Shown one piece after another: positions 33,007-38,229 of a stretch of 38,229 bases of DNA. Under the pieces are notes generated by a model that saw only the letters and a program-made list of their open reading frames with translations, did not search any database and was not told where the DNA came from. The stretch's first letter is position 1. Every line of letters starts with the position of its first letter. A program made the translations under genes and the position numbers. The DNA is taken from the NCBI GenBank assembly GCA_934101625.1, contig CAKORV010000007.1, positions 1 to 38,229 of the forward strand, in the 5' to 3' direction. This DNA comes from an uncultured Bacilli bacterium. GTDB taxonomy: Bacteria; Bacillota_I; Bacilli_A; RF39; UBA660.

Positions 33007-33207
33007 ATTTTTTGCCCTCCTACATGTTATATAATACATAAAATGGCCTATCACTTTTATTTTCTTATTTTACGCATCTTTTTACGTATAACTTATGTAT
33101 AATTTTTAACAATAATTAAAATTAGAATGTAAATTTAAGTGTAAGTAGTATAATTTTAAGATTTCCTAACAAAATATTAAAAAGTGGTACTTTTTGACAT
33201 AAAGTAC

Positions 33208-33236
33208 TTGAAAAAACAAAAAAAGTATTGTATACT
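33208..33236 (+). promoter_or_regulatory. Promoter of the tRNA-Arg gene
   Basis: TTGAAA (33208-33213) and TATACT (33231-33236) with a 17-nt spacer; the predicted start is about 12 nt before the tRNA. An inverted repeat GTACTTT-N7-AAAGTAC (33187-33207) abuts the -35 box. Confidence 0.6.
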
Positions 33237-33254
33237 TTAGTAGTCTTGTGAGTT

Positions 33255-33331
<77 letters not shown>

Positions 33332-33343
33332 TTAAAAAAAATC

Positions 33344-33363
33344 ACTCTAGAGTAATCTAGAGT
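33344..33363. terminator. Bidirectional terminator between tRNA-Arg and gerM
   Basis: An 8-bp perfect stem ACTCTAGA/TCTAGAGT (33344-33351 with 33356-33363), 4-nt loop, with T runs on both strands. Confidence 0.85.
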
Positions 33364-33367
33364 TTTT

Positions 33368-34306
33368 TTATTTGTTAAATTTTAATATTTCTTTGTCATT
33401 AACATTAAACACTACTTCACTAACATCTTCATAACTATCAATAACGCTTCTTCCAATTGTATATACAACTTCTTCTAATATATTATTATCATAAATATTA
33501 TCAAATATTTTATCATTAAATGTTAGATTCATTACCTCTTTTTCTTTTTCATACTTCTGAAGTTCTACTTTACTATTTAAATAACTACTTAAATTACTTT
33601 GATATAATATACTACTTTTTAATTCATTTACTATAATATTAACTTTTTCATCATTAGAATTATTTATCTTAGTAACTGGAACATAATATTCCACATCATT
33701 ACTATTTCCTATATAATAAATTGTTGTTTTAGTAAGTCCATAAATATTATTTATATCATAATCTTTGTTTATTCCAAAAGATCTATCTAATATTTCAGGC
33801 AATAATTTATTTGAATTTGGTAATCTTTCTAATACACTACCATCTACTTTAATTATAACTTTATCTATGCCTTCTTCACTTGTTAATGTAAAAACTATTG
33901 CTTCAATCATTTTTTCTTCAAGAATAGAACTAATTCCTAATAAGTCTTTTGAAAAATCTACAGTTACTGTATCATTCTCTATTTTTAATGAATTAACCTT
34001 TGTATTACTAGGAATAATACTTTTAAATTCTTTAGGAATTTTATTACTCATATCACTATCTATAGTCATAATAGTTAATTTTTCAATTAATTTCTTTTCA
34101 AGCTCACTTTCATTAACTACAACATCTACTTCACTAACATATGAATTTTTATCTAACAAATATATACACAATAAATTTTCTTCATTAACATAATTAATAC
34201 TTCTATTTACTTTAACATTTTTAGTCGGAAATATATATAGTAATCCTATTACAAACAAAGCACTTGTAGTTAATAATATTTTTCTTAAACCCATCTTTTT
34301 TAACAT
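33368..34306 (-). CDS. gerM: GerM-like sporulation/germination protein (two GerMN domains)
   Basis: This 312-residue protein has an N-terminal membrane anchor (about 11-26, no lipobox Cys) and two GerMN-type domains (about 60-175 and 190-310). In each, a Leu/Ile-rich strand pattern with VxVDFSKDL and LTFNDKIF blocks and a VxSxxxVxxVVFxVNDKEI ending is visible. In B. subtilis GerM is an outer-forespore-space protein that connects SpoIIIA and SpoIIQ complexes. Start ATG at 34306 with AGGTGA upstream. Its position after gerE and spoIIIAH supports a sporulation role. Confidence 0.78.
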   Translation of the reverse strand: MLKKMGLRKILLTTSALFVIGLLYIFPTKNVKVNRSINYVNEENLLCIYLLDKNSYVSEVDVVVNESELEKKLIEKLTIMTIDSDMSNKIPKEFKSIIPSNTKVNSLKIENDTVTVDFSKDLLGISSILEEKMIEAIVFTLTSEEGIDKVIIKVDGSVLERLPNSNKLLPEILDRSFGINKDYDINNIYGLTKTTIYYIGNSNDVEYYVPVTKINNSNDEKVNIIVNELKSSILYQSNLSSYLNSKVELQKYEKEKEVMNLTFNDKIFDNIYDNNILEEVVYTIGRSVIDSYEDVSEVVFNVNDKEILKFNK

Positions 34307-34350
34307 AGTTATCTTCACCTAAAAAATATTATGTATTATTTTAAAAAAAA

Positions 34351-34367
34351 TGACTATTAATTAGTCA
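34351..34367 (-). terminator. Terminator of gerE
   Basis: Stem TGACTA/TAGTCA (34362-34367 with 34351-34356), 5-nt loop, then eight T on the minus strand. It covers the gerE stop codon. Confidence 0.8.
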
Positions 34368-34576
34368 TCTTCTAGGTTAATTTCACCCATTTTTAATAAT
34401 TCAATAACTGCTTGTGTTCTTCCTTTAACTTCAAGTTTTTGCATAGCATTAGAAATATGATTTCTTACTGTTTTCTCACTAATTCCCAATTCATTAGCAA
34501 TATCTAATGTACTATAGTTTTTTATTAAAAGTAAGAACACTTCTTTTTCTCTAAGAGTTAATATACTATTATTCAT
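34361..34576 (-). CDS. gerE: GerE, LuxR-type late spore transcription factor
   Basis: This 71-residue protein is a single LuxR-type helix-turn-helix with no receiver domain, the size of GerE. The match is unusually close: LTLREKEVFLLL, then ELGISEKTVRNHISNAMQKLEVKGR and QAVIELLKMGE. In B. subtilis GerE is the last mother-cell regulator and controls coat genes with sigma-K. Start ATG at 34576 with AAGGTGG upstream. A full regulatory cascade elsewhere in the genome is expected but not visible here. Confidence 0.92.
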   Translation of the reverse strand: MNNSILTLREKEVFLLLIKNYSTLDIANELGISEKTVRNHISNAMQKLEVKGRTQAVIELLKMGEINLEDD

Positions 34577-34642
34577 AAACACCACCTTATTATTAAATTC
34601 TTACTAATTTATTTTATGTATGTTTATGAAATAAGTGATTTA

Positions 34643-35131
34643 TTATTCAAATTGAATGGTTATATACATTTTTTCTTTGTATTCTTCTTGTATACTTCTC
34701 ATAATATTATTAGCCAAAGATGCATCATGTTCTTTTGAATTAATTACTACTTTAATATTATCTTTATTTATTTCTATATAGCTTTTAATACCAAAATTAT
34801 CTAATATCTTAGTTTCTAATTCACTTTCCTTAGTAACATTTAAATTCAATACTTTAAGTTCTTCAAATGCTTTATTTTTTTCATCTGTAGAAGATTCACT
34901 ATCAGTTAAAACTTTTTCTAATTTATCAATTTCTAAACTAACTTGTTCATCTCTATTGGCACGCATTGCGATTAAAGTATCATTTTCTGTTACGTTAACT
35001 TTAACCTCTTGTTCTTTTTCATTACCTTTAATTTCTGTTTTTAATAACTCATTAGGCATAGTAACATAATATACTCCAAGAACTAAAACTAAACTTAAAA
35101 GTGTTAGAAACCACATACTTTGTTTATTCAT
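34643..35131 (-). CDS. spoIIIAH: SpoIIIAH-like sporulation protein
   Basis: This 162-residue protein has an N-terminal membrane helix (about 7-24) and an extracytoplasmic domain (about 90-160) of the YscJ/FliF-like fold typical of SpoIIIAH, which forms a ring in the mother-cell membrane and binds SpoIIQ. The block RANRDEQVSLEIDKLEKVL (about 59-77) is characteristic, as is the C-terminal VINSKEHDASLANNIMRSI. The other spoIIIA genes (AA to AG) are not next to it. The ATG has AGGAGG upstream. Confidence 0.85.
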   Translation of the reverse strand: MNKQSMWFLTLLSLVLVLGVYYVTMPNELLKTEIKGNEKEQEVKVNVTENDTLIAMRANRDEQVSLEIDKLEKVLTDSESSTDEKNKAFEELKVLNLNVTKESELETKILDNFGIKSYIEINKDNIKVVINSKEHDASLANNIMRSIQEEYKEKMYITIQFE

Positions 35132-35177
35132 CTTATAACCCTCCTAGGAATATATATGACAAATAAAATAAATTATA

Positions 35178-36347
35178 CTAATTATTATCTAATTTCAAAG
35201 AATTATCTTTATCTATTTCAAAAAATTCATTAAGTCCAAAAATATTTTTATTAAACTCATGTGAGTAAAATAATTCTTGTGCTTCTTTTAAACTTATTTC
35301 TCTACTCATATGTGTTATACCTTTACCATTTATAACAACATAATACAAAGTATATTTATCTAACTTTCTAATAATAAAACCTCTAGTATTTAATATACCA
35401 TCAGTAGAAGTTATATAGTTTGAAATGTTCATTATAAGGTTTTGAGTCATTGTAAATAATCCATTTTTACCTGTTACACTTTTAATTAATGATTTGATAT
35501 TATCTATTCTTTTAAAAGAATCTTCATATTTTTTAAGCAATTCTTCATCTGTTTCTTCTATTTTAGAATCATCACTTATTTCTAAATCATCTGTTTCTTC
35601 ATCCTCGTTTTCATCATCTAAATCTTCCATTACATCATCAAACATATCTTCTTCAATATTAACGAAATAATTATCTAAATCGTCAAATGTATAAGATTCT
35701 CCAAACTGAATTTTATCTGAACAATATAATTCATCCAATTTATTCATACATCCTATTTTTTTAAATTTATTTAAATAATCTGTATTTGCTTCAAAGTTTT
35801 TTCTATATTTTCTTGCATCTTTTAAAGGTACGTTAAAGAATGTTGCAAAGTCTTTATCTAATTCTTCATCATAATTTCCTTTAATTGGACGATGATTTTT
35901 ATCAAATTTAAAAATATTATAATTATATTCATAGTAATATCCATCATTGTTTACTCTTTCTGTACCAACTTTCCAAGAAGTATCGTTTTCATTAAAAGTT
36001 ACTTCTGCTGATACAAGTTTTGTAATATCATTTTCATCGCTTACTGTAAATGTCACAATATAATTTTTCTTTTTTTGTATAGTAAAACTTACTATTTTTC
36101 CTTTATCCATACTTTCAACGTATTCTACATTTAAAATAATATCATTTATATTAATTTTATAAGTATCATTATAATGTTTATTTTCAATTTTAGAATATAT
36201 GCTTTCTTCTACATCTATTCTATAGTGTTTATCAACACCTTTAATCACACCAAGAAACTCATTTAATATTTTTATAAAACTTGGATTACTTTTAATACTA
36301 ATATCAATATTAGTTAATATTTCTTTTACCAGTTTATCTAATTTCAT
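35178..36347 (-). CDS. Unknown soluble protein, tandem paralogue A
   Basis: This 389-residue protein has no signal peptide or membrane helix. It is paralogous to the gene at 36451-37602. Shared parts are the N-terminal segment with NPSxKxIL, LDKDFATFFNVPLKDARKYR (about 175-195), KLDELYCSDKIQFGESY, an acidic Asp/Glu linker (about 235-285) and a conserved C-terminal block, NLIMNISNYI, GFIIRKLDKYTLYYV, SLKEAQELFYSHE. I do not recognise the family. The C-terminal block has the look of a compact alpha/beta domain. Start ATG at 36347 with AAGGGGG upstream; a longer frame from 36407 lacks one. Confidence 0.7.
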   Translation of the reverse strand: MKLDKLVKEILTNIDISIKSNPSFIKILNEFLGVIKGVDKHYRIDVEESIYSKIENKHYNDTYKININDIILNVEYVESMDKGKIVSFTIQKKKNYIVTFTVSDENDITKLVSAEVTFNENDTSWKVGTERVNNDGYYYEYNYNIFKFDKNHRPIKGNYDEELDKDFATFFNVPLKDARKYRKNFEANTDYLNKFKKIGCMNKLDELYCSDKIQFGESYTFDDLDNYFVNIEEDMFDDVMEDLDDENEDEETDDLEISDDSKIEETDEELLKKYEDSFKRIDNIKSLIKSVTGKNGLFTMTQNLIMNISNYITSTDGILNTRGFIIRKLDKYTLYYVVINGKGITHMSREISLKEAQELFYSHEFNKNIFGLNEFFEIDKDNSLKLDNN

Positions 36348-36403
36348 AATTTCCCCCTTAAAGTAATGACATCTATTATAATACATTTTATTATAGAAAA
36401 AAA

Positions 36404-36424
36404 GCATAAAATTTAAATTTATGC
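36404..36424 (-). terminator. Terminator of paralogue B gene
   Basis: Stem GCATAAA/TTTATGC (36418-36424 with 36404-36410, extendable by A-T pairs), then seven T and CTATAATAAAATG on the minus strand. The element is almost identical to that at 37658-37677. Confidence 0.7.
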
Positions 36425-36450
36425 TTTTAATACCTTTTTACAATCATTGG

Positions 36451-37602
36451 TTAAGATAATTCTAATTTTCTGCCTTTTTTAATTTCAAAAAAATCTTCTA
36501 GTCCTTCTATATCTTTGTTAAGCTCATAAGAATAAAATAATTCTTGTGCTTCAGCTAGTGTTATTTCCCTATTTATATTTATCATTTCTTCGTTTGTAAC
36601 AGTTATATAGTACAATTTAAACTTATTATCAAGTTTTCTTATAACAAATCCATTAGTATAAAGTGTATTATCATTTAATTCTATGTAACTAGCTATGTTA
36701 ACTATTAGATTTCGTGACATTGTAAATTCTCCTTTATTTCCAAATGTTCTTTTAAAATTACTCCTAATTATATTGTTTCTTCTAATTGGTTCACTTACTT
36801 CATAGTCTAAGTCATCTAATGTTTCGCCTTCATTTTCAAAATCATTATTATCATCATCAAAGTCATTTTCTAGTAATTCTTCTGTTGCATCATCCGTGTC
36901 AAAAAAAGTTCCTGTGTCTACAAAATAGTTAATTAAATCATTATATTTAAATACTTCACCAAAGGCTATTTCTTTTGAACAATATAATTTGTCTAATTCT
37001 TTCATTGCTTTTAATTTTTTACACTTATCTAAATAATCTGCATATTGTTTAAAATTTTCTCTGTATTTTCTACAATATTTTATTGGAATATTAAATATTT
37101 CAGAAAATTCTTTGTCCAATTCATCATCAAAAGAGTTAGGTATTAATTTATGATTTTTATCGTACTTAAATTTTCTTCTTTCATAATCAGAATAAAATCC
37201 ATTTGGATCTGTTGTGTCTTTACTTATACTCCACGTTGTGTCCTCAGGTGTAAATTTTACATTTGCCATTTTACCACTTATTACTCTTTCTCCATTTTCT
37301 TCATCTAAAGTTACTCTGTAATTTTCTTGTTTTTTTTCAATAGTAAATTCAATAAATTTTGAATAAGTTTTATGTTTACATTCTATATAAAGTAACCGAT
37401 TATCATCTCTACTTTTTGTTATATTTTTACTTAAATCTTTTATTTCATCATAAATTTCTTTTGATACATTTATCCAATAGTTATACATTTTGTCATTTGT
37501 TAATTCAAAAAATTTAGATAGAATTGCTTTATAACTAGGATTATTTTTGATATTAAGATTTAATTTATTTAATATATTAATGATTAATTCTTTAAATTCC
37601 AT
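36451..37602 (-). CDS. Unknown soluble protein, tandem paralogue B
   Basis: This 383-residue protein is the partner of the gene at 35178-36347. It shares INLxIKNNPSYKxIL at the start, ELDKEFSEIFNIPIKYCRKYREN, KELDKLYCSKEIAFGE, an Asp/Glu/Asn-rich linker (about 230-265), and the C-terminal NLIVNIASYI, NGFVIRKLDNKFKLYYI and EAQELFYSYELNKDIEGLEDFFEI. No catalytic motif or known domain stands out. The two copies differ widely in the linker and in many surface residues, so the duplication is not recent. GGAGG precedes the ATG at 37602. Confidence 0.7.
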   Translation of the reverse strand: MEFKELIINILNKLNLNIKNNPSYKAILSKFFELTNDKMYNYWINVSKEIYDEIKDLSKNITKSRDDNRLLYIECKHKTYSKFIEFTIEKKQENYRVTLDEENGERVISGKMANVKFTPEDTTWSISKDTTDPNGFYSDYERRKFKYDKNHKLIPNSFDDELDKEFSEIFNIPIKYCRKYRENFKQYADYLDKCKKLKAMKELDKLYCSKEIAFGEVFKYNDLINYFVDTGTFFDTDDATEELLENDFDDDNNDFENEGETLDDLDYEVSEPIRRNNIIRSNFKRTFGNKGEFTMSRNLIVNIASYIELNDNTLYTNGFVIRKLDNKFKLYYITVTNEEMININREITLAEAQELFYSYELNKDIEGLEDFFEIKKGRKLELS

Positions 37603-37657
37603 ATTTTTCCTCCAAATTGCAGTATCATATTATAACACATTTTATTATAGAAAAAAA

Positions 37658-37677
37658 GCATAAAATTAAATTTATGC
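37658..37677 (-). terminator. Terminator of efp
   Basis: Stem GCATAAA/TTTATGC (37671-37677 with 37658-37664), 6-nt loop, then seven T on the minus strand. It overlaps the efp stop codon. Confidence 0.75.
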
Positions 37678-38229
37678 CCTTGATGAATATTTTCCGTCAC
37701 TAGTAGTTATAATTATTTCTTCACCTTCACTAATAAATAAAGGTACTTTAACAGTATAACCTGTTTCAATAGTAGCATCTTTCATCGCACCACTTGTTGT
37801 ATTTCCTTTAACAGCTTGTTCAGTTTCTATAACTTTATAACTAACTTTTTCTGGTAAGTTAATTCCAATTACTTCTCCTTCATAACTTACTATTTCAACA
37901 ACTAATCCTTCTTTTAAGAATTTAATATAGTCTTCTAACATACTTTTATTAATTTCTAATTGTTCATAAGTGTTGTTATCCATAAATACATAAGTATCTC
38001 CAGAATTATATAAATAAGATAAGGCTTTCTTTTGAACATTGGCCTTTTCTAGTTTAATTCCAGCATTGAAAGTAATTTCTTGTGTAGACATTGTTCTTAA
38101 GTTTTTTAACTTAGTTTTAACAAACGCACTACCTTTACCTGGTTTTACATGTTGGAACTCAACTACTTGATATATATTACCTTCATAACTAATAGTCATT
38201 CCATTTTTAATATCATTTACATTAAACAT
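37672..38229 (-). CDS. efp: Elongation factor P
   Basis: EF-P helps ribosomes past polyproline stretches. The 185-residue protein has the three-domain layout: FNVNDIKNGMTISYEGNIY at the start, the tip loop HVKPGKGSAFVK with the modifiable Lys32, and the C-terminal VKVPLFISEGEEIIITTSDGKYSSRA. The length is normal, and the ATG coincides with the right edge of the window, so the gene is complete but its promoter is outside. Confidence 0.97.
   Translation of the reverse strand: MFNVNDIKNGMTISYEGNIYQVVEFQHVKPGKGSAFVKTKLKNLRTMSTQEITFNAGIKLEKANVQKKALSYLYNSGDTYVFMDNNTYEQLEINKSMLEDYIKFLKEGLVVEIVSYEGEVIGINLPEKVSYKVIETEQAVKGNTTSGAMKDATIETGYTVKVPLFISEGEEIIITTSDGKYSSRA

Noticed and set aside
33187..33207. 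Terminator upstream of the tRNA
   Set aside because: The 7-bp arms are AT-rich, no T run follows on either strand, and the tRNA promoter begins immediately after.

Overview
The window is a strongly AT-rich stretch of a Gram-positive chromosome. Almost every gene lies on the minus strand; the only plus-strand genes I can support are a small DUF378 membrane protein and a tRNA-Arg. The gene content fits a low-GC Firmicutes/Bacilli lineage: cdaA-cdaR, an LTA-synthase-like enzyme, LPxTG pili with sortases, PrkC/PrpC, an ECF operon next to truA, and sporulation genes gerE, spoIIIAH and gerM. UGA is used as a stop, for example in the ATGA overlaps at 8894 and 21801, and UGG encodes Trp, so the mycoplasma code does not apply. 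The lineage guess (an uncultured gut Bacilli clade such as RF39 or Erysipelotrichia relatives) is inference.

Layout from left to right. 1-260: the start of a gene running off the left edge, preceded on the minus strand by an unusual leader with an 11-bp closing stem, a G8 tract and two terminator-like hairpins. 262-6139: envelope genes, namely a TM protein, a LolA/YdcC-like lipoprotein, DUF378, cdaR, cdaA, a Pro/Thr/Glu-rich membrane protein and a DUF3048 protein. 6250-7414: two paralogous CxxC proteins with near-identical promoters, and a small XRE regulator. 7487-14633: a pilus island read from a clear promoter at 14695-14722, in the order coiled-coil protein, signal peptidase, VWA tip adhesin, LPETG backbone, class C sortase, minor pilin with an LVQTG signal, and a second sortase. 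14785-18667: diacylglycerol-type glycosyltransferase, PrdX-like editing domain and LTA synthase. 18768-20163: a full YhcG/DUF1016 nuclease and a truncated tandem copy, each carrying a GC-rich palindrome inside the coding region. 20282-24155: nusG, secE, truA, ecfT and two ECF-ATPase homologues. 24222-30486: a membrane-anchored protein of unknown role, yqeY, rpsU, rpe, rsgA, prkC and prpC. 30665-33006: a bacteriocin locus with two double-glycine peptides and their C39-peptidase ABC exporter. 33255-38229: tRNA-Arg, gerM, gerE, spoIIIAH, two tandem paralogues of unknown function, and efp.

Three things stand out. (1) The operon ecfA1-ecfA2-ecfT-truA keeps its classical order and intact reading frames, yet both ATPase homologues have lost the Walker A lysine, Walker B, signature and H-loop residues. 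(2) A compact two-peptide bacteriocin system (30665-33006) includes a 52-residue precursor that is easy to miss; both cores carry GxxxG motifs and one C-terminal Cys each, and no immunity gene is evident. (3) The palindromes in the two YhcG copies differ by a compensatory pair of base changes, which suggests selection on the DNA or RNA as well as on the protein.

No gene-free stretch exceeds 300 bases. The longest are 56-261 (leader structure described below) and 33007-33254 (promoters and small repeats only). I saw no CRISPR array, insertion sequence, rRNA or replication origin.
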